64,000 nt of DNA from Novosphingobium chloroacetimidivorans (GCF_014204535.1 NZ_JACHLR010000015.1:57737-121736), one strand, 5' to 3'; counted from the stretch's first letter, positions 50,081 to 59,445 are shown. The notes: a model not told the origin generated them from the letters alone. Translations and numbers: made by a program.

Positions 50081-51532
50081 TCAGTCTAGCTGCGTCCGGT
50101 TGCCGATCAGGCTTGGTGCCCCTCGCCCTTCCATGAACTCCGCCAGATTGCGGTGAAGGTTGATGACCTTCTGCTCCTGATGCGGGTTCGGCAGCGGGCC
50201 GCGGAAGCCGGACGACTTCATGCCCTTCTGCACGAACTCCATGTTGGAAAAGTCCTGCGCCAGGACCGCCCCCCAGTTCTCACCGGTGGGTTCGGCATAG
50301 ACCCACTGCGTCTCCGGCGCCTCGCCCTCGGGGAAGCGCTCCAGCGCATAGCTTTCGAACACGCACTTGTTGGGATCGTCGCCGTAAGGCCGGACGCGAT
50401 AGCACAGCGCGAAAGTCTCGCCGTGGAGGATGTTCTGATTGGGGAACAGACCCCAGGCGAGGCCGCCTTCCTTCTTGATCTCTGGCGGCACCTCGGGCCA
50501 GATCACGCCACGCGCGGCATCGTCCGCCTTTGCCGACTTGATCCAGTGCGCGATGCACTCCTGCGGCGTAGCGGTTTCGGGCAGTTCGTCCTTGAGGCGG
50601 CTCGCGGCATTCACCAGCGTCTCCGTCGAGGCGGAGTAGTTCACCGTCTCGTAGTTTTCGCGGATCAACTCGTAGGTGGAGACGCGCGGATCGTCGCCCT
50701 TGCCGGCGCGCGTCGTGCCCGCGCTCTCGCTCATCTGGAACTTGGAGTCGCGCGTGTCGTAGCTCGACACCGAGTGCAGGCCATACTGCTTGGACAAGGC
50801 GTAATAATCACCATAGGCGAGCAGCTGCGTGTGCGTGCCGGCGACATGGTAGGGTTCCAGGAACGCCTCGATCGCGGTCTTCCAGTTGCACTCGTAGATC
50901 GCCCACTGGCGCCACTTGTACTGCATGCCAGCCAGGTCGAAGTGCGACAGGATCTCGCCCGCGCGGCCCATCCAGTCCTTCAGCGAAGGCGCGTCCGGGT
51001 CCATGTTGATGTAGATGTAGCCCTGCCAGGTATCGACCTGAACTTCGGAGAGGCAGGTCATCTCGGGCGTCAGCTTGTTGCCCCAGTCCTGAGGGTCGAG
51101 GATGTAGGTGTTCTCCCCCTCCAGGTTGAAGGTCCAGCCGTGGAAGCCGCAGATGAAGTTCTTGCGGTTAGAGCCGCGCACGTCGTGAACCGGCGTCTTG
51201 TGCGCGCTCGTGGCGCTGGGCAGGAAGTCAGGGACGCTGACGAGCTGGCGGCCGCGGTGCGGGCACACGTTGTGGAACGCCTTGAGCGTACCATCGTCCT
51301 TGCGCAGGACGATGATCGACTCCTCGGCCACGTTGTAGGTCAGCCAGTCGCCCGGGTTCGGCAAGTCGCTCTCGCGCTCGACCATCTGCCATATCTTGGG
51401 CCAGAGCAGGCGCTTCTCCGCCTCGACATAATCCTTCGAGAGGAACGCCTCGGTCGGGTAGGTGACCAGGCGCTCCGCATCCATGTCCTGCGCGGTGATG
51501 TTCGGCACGGCGAACGTCTCGGGCTTGTTCAT
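50081..51532 (-). CDS. Aromatic ring-hydroxylating (Rieske) dioxygenase, large subunit
   Basis: A 483-residue oxygenase alpha subunit. Rieske [2Fe-2S] ligands: NVCPHRGRQL (Cys90, His92) and FICGFHGW (Cys128, His131). The 35 residues between the two pairs are about 20 more than usual, with SVPDFLPSATSAHKTPVHDVRGSNRKN as insert. The mononuclear iron site is EPYHVAGTHTQ (His229, His234) plus an Asp near 437 (LAQDFSNMEF). It would accept electrons from a separate reductase, none of which is adjacent, and hydroxylate an aromatic or cyclic substrate. The ATG at 51532 has GGGAG 7 nt upstream; an ATG two codons before has none. Confidence 0.9.
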   Translation of the reverse strand: MNKPETFAVPNITAQDMDAERLVTYPTEAFLSKDYVEAEKRLLWPKIWQMVERESDLPNPGDWLTYNVAEESIIVLRKDDGTLKAFHNVCPHRGRQLVSVPDFLPSATSAHKTPVHDVRGSNRKNFICGFHGWTFNLEGENTYILDPQDWGNKLTPEMTCLSEVQVDTWQGYIYINMDPDAPSLKDWMGRAGEILSHFDLAGMQYKWRQWAIYECNWKTAIEAFLEPYHVAGTHTQLLAYGDYYALSKQYGLHSVSSYDTRDSKFQMSESAGTTRAGKGDDPRVSTYELIRENYETVNYSASTETLVNAASRLKDELPETATPQECIAHWIKSAKADDAARGVIWPEVPPEIKKEGGLAWGLFPNQNILHGETFALCYRVRPYGDDPNKCVFESYALERFPEGEAPETQWVYAEPTGENWGAVLAQDFSNMEFVQKGMKSSGFRGPLPNPHQEQKVINLHRNLAEFMEGRGAPSLIGNRTQLD

Positions 51533-51688
51533 TGGCATCTCCCATGCAGGCCGCGCAGGCGCTCTTGTGTCGAGCGCTTCTGAACGCGGACAATCCGCTA
51601 TTCAACACACCTGTTTATTAAGGGTGTTTGAGGGCGATTGCCAGCGAGGATTTCAGCCAAGGGGACGATGGCCTGCCGCACAAGCGCG

Positions 51689-51720
51689 AAAAGGGCGGGC
51701 GACCATGGCCGCCCGCCCTT
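51689..51720 (-). terminator. Terminator after the PhoX-type gene
   Basis: Arms AAGGGCGGGCG (51691-51701) and CGCCCGCCCTT (51710-51720) are perfect complements over 11 bp with an 8-nt loop. On the minus strand the stem is followed by TT, giving a four-T tail, 22 nt after the stop codon. Confidence 0.8.
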
Positions 51721-51741
51721 CCCTGTCACTGCATGATGCGC

Positions 51742-54258
51742 TCAGAGGGCGATCACACCGCCATCGTCCTTGGTGATCGCGACCACCGCCGAGCGCGGCC
51801 GCACCGTCGCGCCGACCGCAGGGTTGCCCTGCGAGTCGGGCCAGTGGCTCGAAGGAGCGGACGGCGTGCCGTCTTCACCCGGGTGCTGGATGCCGACGAA
51901 CAGCGTCCGGCCATCCGGCGTCGAGTCGATGCCGGTGATCTCGCACTGGCTCGGTCCGACCAGGAAGCGGCGCAGCGTCGCACTGCTCGCCGCCGCGCCG
52001 GCGATCGTCGCCTGGGTGGCGGTTGCGCCCGTCGAGTCGCGGTTGGTGATCGTCTTGGCGCCGCCGTCGCCGACGCTGCCGGGGAGAGCCGCCAGCATCT
52101 GGTTGTTGGTGCGATCGGTGAAGGCGCCATCGTCGGTCTGGATCCACAGCACGGGCTTTACGCCCCCGGCTGCGTTGCTGGTGCGCGAGAAGAACAGGCC
52201 GTCGGGGCTGGAGAAGTCGTTGTCCGCGGTCAGGCCCGAGATGTTCACGTTGGCATCGGCCTGCGCCGAGTCCGCACCGAAGAGGTAGATGTCCCAGCGG
52301 AACGTCAGCGACGCGGTATCGTCGCCCGCCTCGCGGATGCGGATGATGTGGCCGTTGGGGTTGCCGAACTGGTTGGTCGGCTGCGGCGGGGTCGCCGGAT
52401 CGGGCACCGGCGCCGTGGAGCCCTTGGGATCGTTGTAGTGGCGCGGATTGGCGGCATCGGTCCGGTTGAGCGGACGGCTGGCGGCGTTGGTGTTGGTGAG
52501 CGTCAGGTAGATCTCACCGGTGTTCGGATTGCCCTCGGTCCATTCCGGCCGGTCCATCGGCGTGGCGCCGAGCGCGTCGGCGGCCAGGCGGGTGTTGATG
52601 AGGATGTCGGCCTGATCCACGAACGTGTAGGCCGGCGTGCTGCCCGAAGCCGGACGGGCCGGAACCTGGCCGAACACCAGCGGCAGCCACTGCCCGGTGC
52701 CGTCGGCATTGAACTTGGCGACGTAGAGCGTGCCCGCGTCGAAGTACTTGTCTCCCATCGCCAGCCGGTTGGTCGCGCCGGCGTCGGCGGAGGCGTAGGT
52801 CGCATTCGAGACGAACTTGTAGAGGTATTCGTTGCGCGCGTCGTCACCCATGTAGACGCCGACCTTCTTGCCCGACACGGCGCGGACGAACGCGCCTTCG
52901 TGGCCGAAGCGGCCCAGCGCGGTGCGCTTGCGCGGGGTGGAGGCGGGATCGTACGGATCGATCTCTACCACCCAGCCGAACTGGTTGGGCTCGTTGCGGA
53001 AGTCCTGCAGGGCGCTGTCGGCGGTCGCGGTGGCGTTCCACCGGGTGTAGAGCGTGTCGGTCGTCGCTACGAAGGACCAGCGATAGCTGCCGCTCGTGCT
53101 GGTGACACCGAAGCGGGCCAGCGACGTGATCTCGCGCGCGGTGCGCTTGCTGGTGGCGGGCGCGATGTCGCCGGCGTCGCGGCGGAAGTAGCCCGCCCAG
53201 TTCTCTTCGGCGGTCAGGTTGGTGGCCCAGGGCGTGAAGCCGTTGGCGCAGTTGTTGATGGTGCCGCGACCGCGCGTGCCGTCCGGCGAGTAGACCGTGC
53301 GCAGCTGCGCGTTGCCGGCGGCGGGGCCGCTGAACTGCATGACCGTGGCTGGCGTGATGCGGCGATTGAAGCTGCTGGTGGGCACGTAGCTCCACTTGCG
53401 CCCGCCGGCATCGACGTATTCGGCGACACTGACGCCATGCGCCATCATCTCCTTCAGCGCCTCGGCTTGCGGCCGCGCGCCGCTGGTCACGTTGGTGGGG
53501 CCGTTCGGGTGCAGGTACTGCACGTTCAGGTTCTCGTGGTTCTGGACCATGAGACCGCGCGTGTTGCTGTTGTCGTCGCGCGCACCGGCGCTGCTCAGGC
53601 CGAAGAAGTGGAGCGCGTCGCCATGGTCGCCGATGCGCTTGTCGAAGTCACCGTCGGTGCCGTTGTTGGCATAGGCCGAGACGCCGCTGGCGAGAGGGTC
53701 GCCCAGGCGCGTCATCACGGTGACGGTGTAGCCGGCCGGCACCGTCACGACGTCGTTGAGGTTCTTGGGCACGGCGGCGAAGCCGAGGACCGCCGGGTTG
53801 ACGCGCACGGTGCTGCTGGCGGTCGCGGTGCCGCCGCGCTGCGTGGGCGCATTGTAGGTGAACACCAGGTCGGTCGCGGCCGCGACAGCCGGTGCGATGA
53901 AGGTGGCGGTGGTCCTGTCCACCGTGGTCAGCGTGACCGAGGGACCGCTGGTCTGGGTCCAGGTGCCCGGGAGGACGTCGGCGGCGGTGGTGGTGGTCAG
54001 CGTGACGATGCGGCCGGCGCTGGTCGCCGCGACCGAACCGGGGGTGACCACCGGGCTCTGGTCGACATCGTCGCTGCCGCCGCAAGCCGAGAGCATCGTG
54101 GTGCCGAATACGGCCATGCCGGTGGCGCCCAAGCCGCCCATCAGCGTCTTGCGGCGAGAGTAACGTTCGGCTGCAAGGCTCTCGAGCGAGGGAACCAGGC
54201 TCGTGTTGGTGTCGACATCACCGTCTGTGTAGCCGGTGATCAAATAGCGGTCGGTCAT
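51742..54258 (-). CDS. phoX: PhoX-type phosphatase, Tat-exported, probable lipoprotein
   Basis: An 838-residue DUF839/PhoX protein. Residues 34-58 are a twin-arginine signal (SRRKTLMGG, then a hydrophobic run) ending in LSAC (Cys59), so it is probably exported folded and lipid-anchored. An extra immunoglobulin-like/PKD-like module (about 70-175, TWTQTSGPSVTLTTVDRTTATFIAP) precedes the beta-propeller. PhoX active-site stretches are NHENLN, TAEENWAGYFR, FGHEGAF and NTGEIYLTLTN. It should release phosphate from organic esters with Ca and Fe as cofactors. It is the downstream neighbour of the Crp-type gene. PhoX-like members without strict alkaline phosphatase activity exist, so the substrate is inferred. 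Confidence 0.87.
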   Translation of the reverse strand: MTDRYLITGYTDGDVDTNTSLVPSLESLAAERYSRRKTLMGGLGATGMAVFGTTMLSACGGSDDVDQSPVVTPGSVAATSAGRIVTLTTTTAADVLPGTWTQTSGPSVTLTTVDRTTATFIAPAVAAATDLVFTYNAPTQRGGTATASSTVRVNPAVLGFAAVPKNLNDVVTVPAGYTVTVMTRLGDPLASGVSAYANNGTDGDFDKRIGDHGDALHFFGLSSAGARDDNSNTRGLMVQNHENLNVQYLHPNGPTNVTSGARPQAEALKEMMAHGVSVAEYVDAGGRKWSYVPTSSFNRRITPATVMQFSGPAAGNAQLRTVYSPDGTRGRGTINNCANGFTPWATNLTAEENWAGYFRRDAGDIAPATSKRTAREITSLARFGVTSTSGSYRWSFVATTDTLYTRWNATATADSALQDFRNEPNQFGWVVEIDPYDPASTPRKRTALGRFGHEGAFVRAVSGKKVGVYMGDDARNEYLYKFVSNATYASADAGATNRLAMGDKYFDAGTLYVAKFNADGTGQWLPLVFGQVPARPASGSTPAYTFVDQADILINTRLAADALGATPMDRPEWTEGNPNTGEIYLTLTNTNAASRPLNRTDAANPRHYNDPKGSTAPVPDPATPPQPTNQFGNPNGHIIRIREAGDDTASLTFRWDIYLFGADSAQADANVNISGLTADNDFSSPDGLFFSRTSNAAGGVKPVLWIQTDDGAFTDRTNNQMLAALPGSVGDGGAKTITNRDSTGATATQATIAGAAASSATLRRFLVGPSQCEITGIDSTPDGRTLFVGIQHPGEDGTPSAPSSHWPDSQGNPAVGATVRPRSAVVAITKDDGGVIAL

Positions 54259-54371
54259 GGTGTCCCCCTTCGATGGTGATCTCGGGGCGGACTCTTATGG
54301 CCGATCCATGACAGGATTGCGCAGTTGGCGTGACAGTTCCGCGTCAGTGGCGCATGCGACGAGGTGAGCGA

Positions 54372-55082
54372 CTATGGCGATGGGTAGACGCCGGCGAGCA
54401 CCCGGTCGAAGTGTTGCCTGACCATGTGGTTGCAGGTGCAGGCGCGCTGCTCCAGCTGCGACGCGTCCATGATCTCGATGCCGCCGCGGCGCGTGCGGAC
54501 CAGACCATCGGCCTTGAAACGCTGCACCACCCGGCTGGCATAGCTGCGGCCGATGCCCATCATCGAGGCCAGCTGTTCCTGCGTCATGGTGATGTCGTTG
54601 CGCCCGATCCGGTCGATCGCGGCGACCAGCCACTTGGCCGCGCGCTGCTCGATCGTGTGGATGGCGTTACACGCGATCGACTGGAACACCTGCGCCAGGA
54701 GGCAGTCGGCATAGCGGGAGAACAACGCGCGCAAGGCGGGTGAGGCCTCCTTGGCGCGGTCGAGATCGCTGGCGAGGATGCGGTAGAATTGGCCGCCCTG
54801 CATGACGCTCGAACGCGCGTAGGCCGGTGCGGCGCCCTGGCTGATGATCCCACCCAACGCGCCTTCCCGGCCGACCATCAGCGTCTCCACCGCGACCCCG
54901 CTGTCCAGCAGCACGAAGAACGAGGCGATCGCCCCGCCGCGCGGAAAATAGCAGTAATCGACCGTCTCGCCCGGATCGTAGAGGATCTTGCCGGTTTCCA
55001 GCCGGACTTCGCTCAATCGAGGGAGCAGCAGCTCTCGATCTTGCGGCCGCAGCGCCTCGAGCAAATCACTGCGTTCCGACAT
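54372..55082 (-). CDS. Crp/Fnr-family transcription regulator
   Basis: A 236-residue regulator. The cNMP-binding-type beta-barrel (about 10-130: LSEVRLETGKILYDPGETVDYCYFPRGGAIASFFVLLDSG) and a long C-helix lead to the winged helix: MTQEQLASMMGIGRSYASRVVQRFKADGLVRTRRGG. No Fnr-like N-terminal Cys cluster is seen; the tail has a C-x-C (RACTCNH) near the end. I chose the ATG at 55082 with GGAG 6 nt upstream. An EcfG-type promoter lies about 55 nt upstream, so it should be produced in the general stress response and then control other genes. Confidence 0.88.
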   Translation of the reverse strand: MSERSDLLEALRPQDRELLLPRLSEVRLETGKILYDPGETVDYCYFPRGGAIASFFVLLDSGVAVETLMVGREGALGGIISQGAAPAYARSSVMQGGQFYRILASDLDRAKEASPALRALFSRYADCLLAQVFQSIACNAIHTIEQRAAKWLVAAIDRIGRNDITMTQEQLASMMGIGRSYASRVVQRFKADGLVRTRRGGIEIMDASQLEQRACTCNHMVRQHFDRVLAGVYPSP

Positions 55083-55137
55083 CGGCATCTCCGCAAGGCC
55101 ACATGGATCGGCCGGGATGAAGGGGATTGGTTCCAGA

Positions 55138-55162
55138 AACGGCACGCCAGCAACGAAGTTCC
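55138..55162 (-). promoter_or_regulatory. EcfG promoter of the Crp-family gene
   Basis: On the minus strand GGAAC (55162-55158), 16-nt spacer, CGTT (55141-55138). Exact match to GGAAC-N16-CGTT. The start codon is 55 nt downstream. Confidence 0.65.
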
Positions 55163-55332
55163 GTGCTGTGCATACAAGTGAGCACAGGCATCGCTCTTTG
55201 CGTGGTAAAGTCCTGCACCCAAGTGCGCGATCGGCCCGGTTTGGCTCACGGCAGCGCTGCCGCGCCGCGCATTTCATTGGACAATTGCGGCGCTTGACCC
55301 CAATGAAGCCGACGGAGATTTAGCCGCTTAAC

Positions 55333-55878
55333 ATGCAACCGCTTCTCACCCATCTGCGCGATGCCACCGCGGCTTCGCACGCGTTGCTCGATGCTGCTTT
55401 CGGCTCCCTGGAGATGAGCGACCGCGCGGACTACGTGCGCTTCCTCAGTGGCCACGCGATCGGCCTTGCTCCGCTGTTTGGCAATTTCCGGGCGTTCGTC
55501 GAGGATGACCTGGGCCTCGCTTGCCCGGACTACCTCGGCATGCTGCACCAGGATCTCGCGGCGCTCGGCATCGATGGTGCGGAGTTGCCCAGGATCGCAG
55601 CCGCCGGCGGCCTCACGCACGCGGCCACCGGCTATGTCATCGCGGGCTCGCGGCTCGGACTGACGATGATCCGCCGCCAGGGATACTGGGGCGCCGCGCA
55701 CGCACTGCCGTCTGCCTACATGGAAGACGAGCGCGGCCTGGCGATCTGGAAGGACGCCGTCGGCTGGCTGAAGCAGCGCGAGCTCGATGATGCACAGGCC
55801 GAGCGAAACGCTGCCGTCGCCGCCTTCGACACGTTCCGTGCGGCGTTCGACGCCAGCGCGACGATCAACGCACGCTGA
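55333..55878 (+). CDS. bphO: Biliverdin-producing heme oxygenase (BphO)
   Basis: A 181-residue heme oxygenase of the bacterial BphO type that opens heme to biliverdin, Fe(II) and CO. The proximal His is His16 in ATAASHALLDAAF; the distal-helix region GYVIAGSRLGLTMI replaces the canonical GGQ motif, as in BphO. It lies 5 nt upstream of the bacteriophytochrome gene and so supplies its chromophore. A 250-nt divergent gap separates it from the Crp-family gene. Confidence 0.92.
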   Translation: MQPLLTHLRDATAASHALLDAAFGSLEMSDRADYVRFLSGHAIGLAPLFGNFRAFVEDDLGLACPDYLGMLHQDLAALGIDGAELPRIAAAGGLTHAATGYVIAGSRLGLTMIRRQGYWGAAHALPSAYMEDERGLAIWKDAVGWLKQRELDDAQAERNAAVAAFDTFRAAFDASATINAR

Positions 55879-55883
55879 GCGCA

Positions 55884-58445
55884 ATGGCCGACATGGGGCA
55901 TCAGGTCGATCTCTCGACGTGCGACCTCGAGCCGATCCATATCATCGGCCGGATCCAGAGCTTTGGCTGGCTGATCTCGTTCTCGCACGACTGGATCATC
56001 AACCACGTCTCGCTGAACGTCGCGGAGATCTTCGGCACGAAGCCGGACGACATGATCGGGCGCGCCGCGACCGACTTCATCGCGCCCGACGCCTTGCATG
56101 ACATACGCACCCGCCTCCAGATCCTGGGAACCGCCGACGCGGTGGAGCGAATGTTCAACATCGATCTGATCCAAGGCTCGCGCAGCTTCGACGTGGCGCT
56201 TCATGCCTCGGGCCAGTCGTTCGTGCTGGAGATTGAGGAAACCGAAGCCGGCCGCCGCCGCGACTACGTCAATTACGTAAGGCCGATGATAGACCGCCTG
56301 CGCAAGTCGGCGACGACCGAGCAGCTATGCGCCAGCGCCGCGCGGCACTTGCGCGGGCTGACCGCCTTCGACCGCGTGATGATCTACCGCTTCGAAGGAT
56401 CGGGCGCGGGTGAGGTCATCGCCGAGAGCCTGAACGGATCGGTCGACAGCTTCCGCGGCCTGCACTTTCCGGCCTCGGACATCCCGGCACAGGCGCGGCG
56501 GCTCTATGCGCGCAATATCCTGCGCATCATCTCGGACGTCGACGATCCGACGGTTCCGATCATTCCCGCCACCAACCCCAACGGCGATCCGCTCGACCTG
56601 TCGATGAGCGGGCTGCGCGCGGTTTCGCCGATCCACATCGAGTACCTGCGCAACATGGGCGTGAAGGCATCCATGTCCGTGTCGATCATGCGCCGTGGCA
56701 AGCTCTGGGGGCTGATGGCGTGCCACCACTATGCGCCGCTGCGCCTGTCGTACTCCGTGCGGACGGCAGCCGAGCTGTTCGGCGAGTTCTTCTCCTACCT
56801 TCTCGATCAGAAGGAGAGCGACACCGCCCTTGAAAAACGTGGCGCATCGATGCGCCTGCACGACGAGATCATGGCTCGCGTGGCCGGCGGCGACACGCTC
56901 CTCAACGCGTTCGAGGATTTCGCCGAGTCCATCGGCAAGGTGATCCCCTTCGATGGCGTGGTCGGTTGGGTCGATGGCCAGTTCATGGCACGTGGCGCCA
57001 CTCCAACCGAGGCGGAGTTTGCCGGGCTCGCCCGGTTCCTCAACACCGCAGGTGCGCGCACGGTCTGGTCGAACGACAACCTTGCGCGGGTCTACGAGCC
57101 GGCCAAGGCCTTCGCCGATCGCGTCGCCGGCATCCTCGCGCTCCCGGTCTCGCGCACCCCGCGCGACTATATCGCGCTGTTCCGCAAAGAGCAGCTGAAG
57201 GAAGTTTCGTGGGCGGGCAACCCGGAGAAGACGATAGAGCTCGGACCCAATGGCCCGAGGCTGACCCCACGCAAGAGCTTCGAGCTGTGGAAGGAAGAGC
57301 GCCGCGGTTTCGCACGGGCATGGACCCCGGACGAGATCGCGGCGGCGGAGTCGCTGCGGATCACACTGCTCGAAGTGGTCCTACGCCTCGCGGATTCGGC
57401 GCATCTGGAGCGTGAGCAGGCGAACAAGCAGCAGGACATGCTCATCGCCGAATTGAACCACCGCGTGCGCAACATCCTCAACCTCATCCGCGGGCTGGTC
57501 ACGCAGTCCAAAGAGGGCGCCGAGACGATCGACCAGTTCGCCGAGATCATCGGCAGCCGCATCCACGCCCTCGCTCGCGCGCACGATCAGGTGACGCAGA
57601 CCGACTGGTCGCCGTCCTCGCTCTACAATCTCATTCGCACCGAAGCGGCCGCATACGCCAGCGACAGTGCCGACCGCGTGCGCATCGACGGGCCGGACGC
57701 GATGATCGCGCCCGCCGCCTTCACCACGCTCGCGCTCGTGATCCACGAGATGATGACGAATTCGTGCAAGTACGGCGCCCTGTCCGATACGCCTGGGAGG
57801 GTGGTCATCACCATCAGCCCGGGCGACGACCGATCGCTCGAAATCGACTGGCATGAAATGGACGGCCCGCCGGTCGAGGCACCCACACGGCGCGGGTTCG
57901 GCTCGACGATCATCGAACGCACGATCCCGCATGAGCTCGGCGGGGCCGCCACGGTGGACTATCCGCCCGAAGGCTTGCGCGCCGTGTTCCTGATTCCGAC
58001 CGAACACATCGCCACATACGATACGCCGATGCCCTCGCCCGACGAGCCGCCCGCCACCACCGGCGACGTGCGCGAGAGCGCGCCAGAACTCTTCTCGGCA
58101 TGCGCGCTGATCGTCGAGGACAACGTCATCATCGCCATGGAGGCCGAGGACGTGCTGCGCACGCTGGGCTTCCAGGATTGCCAGATCGTCGGTTCGGTCC
58201 ACGCCGCCTTAACACTGCTCGACACCGCTACGGTCAGCTTCGCCATGCTCGACGTGAACCTCGGCAAGGAGACCAGCGAGGAGGTTGCCGCGGTACTCCA
58301 CCAGCGCGGCGTGCCGTTCATCTTCGCCAGCGGCTATGGTGACCGTTCGCTCGCCACATCGCGGTTCGAGGGCGTGCCCGTGATTACGAAGCCCTATACC
58401 GAGCGCGATATCCGGTCCGCCATCGCCAGGCTGCAGGCCCACTGA
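55884..58445 (+). CDS. bphP: Bacteriophytochrome, HWE histidine kinase with C-terminal receiver
   Basis: An 853-residue red/far-red photoreceptor. The biliverdin-attachment Cys13 is in STCDLEPIHIIGRIQSFGWL, then PAS (20-110), GAF (about 140-310, FRGLHFPASDIPAQARRLYARN), PHY (about 320-490, PRDYIALFRKEQL tongue) and an HWE-type kinase: phospho-acceptor His526 in AELNHRVRN and the DWHE motif (Trp656-Glu658). A receiver domain follows from about 730 with phospho-Asp790 (AMLDVNLGKE) and a conserved KPY. No output domain is attached, so the signal must pass to a separate partner, in this class often the PhyR/EcfG stress pathway (inference). Forms a two-gene operon with bphO. Confidence 0.95.
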   Translation: MADMGHQVDLSTCDLEPIHIIGRIQSFGWLISFSHDWIINHVSLNVAEIFGTKPDDMIGRAATDFIAPDALHDIRTRLQILGTADAVERMFNIDLIQGSRSFDVALHASGQSFVLEIEETEAGRRRDYVNYVRPMIDRLRKSATTEQLCASAARHLRGLTAFDRVMIYRFEGSGAGEVIAESLNGSVDSFRGLHFPASDIPAQARRLYARNILRIISDVDDPTVPIIPATNPNGDPLDLSMSGLRAVSPIHIEYLRNMGVKASMSVSIMRRGKLWGLMACHHYAPLRLSYSVRTAAELFGEFFSYLLDQKESDTALEKRGASMRLHDEIMARVAGGDTLLNAFEDFAESIGKVIPFDGVVGWVDGQFMARGATPTEAEFAGLARFLNTAGARTVWSNDNLARVYEPAKAFADRVAGILALPVSRTPRDYIALFRKEQLKEVSWAGNPEKTIELGPNGPRLTPRKSFELWKEERRGFARAWTPDEIAAAESLRITLLEVVLRLADSAHLEREQANKQQDMLIAELNHRVRNILNLIRGLVTQSKEGAETIDQFAEIIGSRIHALARAHDQVTQTDWSPSSLYNLIRTEAAAYASDSADRVRIDGPDAMIAPAAFTTLALVIHEMMTNSCKYGALSDTPGRVVITISPGDDRSLEIDWHEMDGPPVEAPTRRGFGSTIIERTIPHELGGAATVDYPPEGLRAVFLIPTEHIATYDTPMPSPDEPPATTGDVRESAPELFSACALIVEDNVIIAMEAEDVLRTLGFQDCQIVGSVHAALTLLDTATVSFAMLDVNLGKETSEEVAAVLHQRGVPFIFASGYGDRSLATSRFEGVPVITKPYTERDIRSAIARLQAH

Positions 58446-58461
58446 CGCACGTGCGGCGGCG

Positions 58462-59445
58462 CTAGGCCTTCAGCTCCTCCAGGAAGTCGATCAGTCCCCG
58501 CTCCTCGCTCGTCAGCCATTGCGTCGTACGCGGTAGCTTGTCGGGGATCGTCGGTGCACCCTCGCCACCTTTCGCAGCGGCGACCACGGCAGGATGCACG
58601 TAAGACTTGCGCGCGATCGTTGGCGTGTTGCCGAGCCGCTCCGACACATCGGTCATCAGGTTCTTGAGCGAAATCCCGGGTTCCTCGACGAGGCGGCCGA
58701 ATGCGAACGAACTTGCAGCCCAGGTGCGGAAGTGCTTGGCGGTGAAGGCATCGCCCATGGTCTCTTGGATATATTCGTTCACATCATGGCTGTGCACCGG
58801 AGTCGGCGCACCATCGTCGTCGAGATACTGGAACAGGTGCTGGCCAGGCAGGTCCTGCATGATCCGCACGCAACGCACCAGTTTCTTGTCGTCGCAATCG
58901 ATCTCATGCATCTTGCCCGACTTACCGCGGAAGCGCAGCCGCAGCATGCCACGGTCGATCCTGGCATGCCGGTTGCGCAGCGTAGTGGCACCGAAGCTCT
59001 TGTTCTCCTTGGCATATTGCTCGTTACCGACGCGAATGGCGCCCGTATCCAGCAGCGCCACGATCGTCGCGATCGCTCGCTCGCGGGTCAGCTTGCGCGA
59101 GGCGATATCCTCGGCCACGCGCTTGCGGATAGCAGGCAGCTTGCGTGCGAACTGCGAGCACAAGTCGAACTTGGCGGCATCACGCTCCTCGCGCCAGTTC
59201 GGATGGTAGCGGTACTGCCTGCGGCCCCGTGCGTCGTACCCGATTGCGAGGAGGTGCGCGTCGGGGTCCGGGCAGTACCAGCAGTTCTCGTAGGCAGGCG
59301 GCAAGGCGATCCGGTTCAACCGGTCGATCTCTTCGCGATCGGTGATGCGCTTGCCCTCGGGTGTGAAGTACCCCCACTTGTCGCCACGGACCTTGCGCCG
59401 CGTGATGCCGGGTTCGGTATGATCGACGAAGCGCAACTGGGGCAT
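58462..59445 (-). CDS. DNA topoisomerase IB
   Basis: A 327-residue poxvirus-type topoisomerase IB that relaxes DNA through a 3-prime phosphotyrosine. The N-terminal domain is VRGDKWGYFTPEGKRITDREEIDRLNRIALPPAYENCWYCPDPDAHLLAIGYD; the catalytic set includes RVGNEQYAKENKSFGATTLRNRH, the Lys in FRGKSGKMHEI, KHFRTW and the nucleophile Tyr282 in IARKSYVHPAV. Bacterial members of this kind are common in alphaproteobacteria. It is divergent from the radical-SAM gene and convergent with bphP (16-nt gap). Confidence 0.93.
   Translation of the reverse strand: MPQLRFVDHTEPGITRRKVRGDKWGYFTPEGKRITDREEIDRLNRIALPPAYENCWYCPDPDAHLLAIGYDARGRRQYRYHPNWREERDAAKFDLCSQFARKLPAIRKRVAEDIASRKLTRERAIATIVALLDTGAIRVGNEQYAKENKSFGATTLRNRHARIDRGMLRLRFRGKSGKMHEIDCDDKKLVRCVRIMQDLPGQHLFQYLDDDGAPTPVHSHDVNEYIQETMGDAFTAKHFRTWAASSFAFGRLVEEPGISLKNLMTDVSERLGNTPTIARKSYVHPAVVAAAKGGEGAPTIPDKLPRTTQWLTSEERGLIDFLEELKA

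Noticed and set aside
51628..54279. 883-codon open frame on the plus strand
   Set aside because: Antisense to the PhoX-type gene, which has clear signal and domain evidence; the translation is Arg/Val-rich low-complexity.
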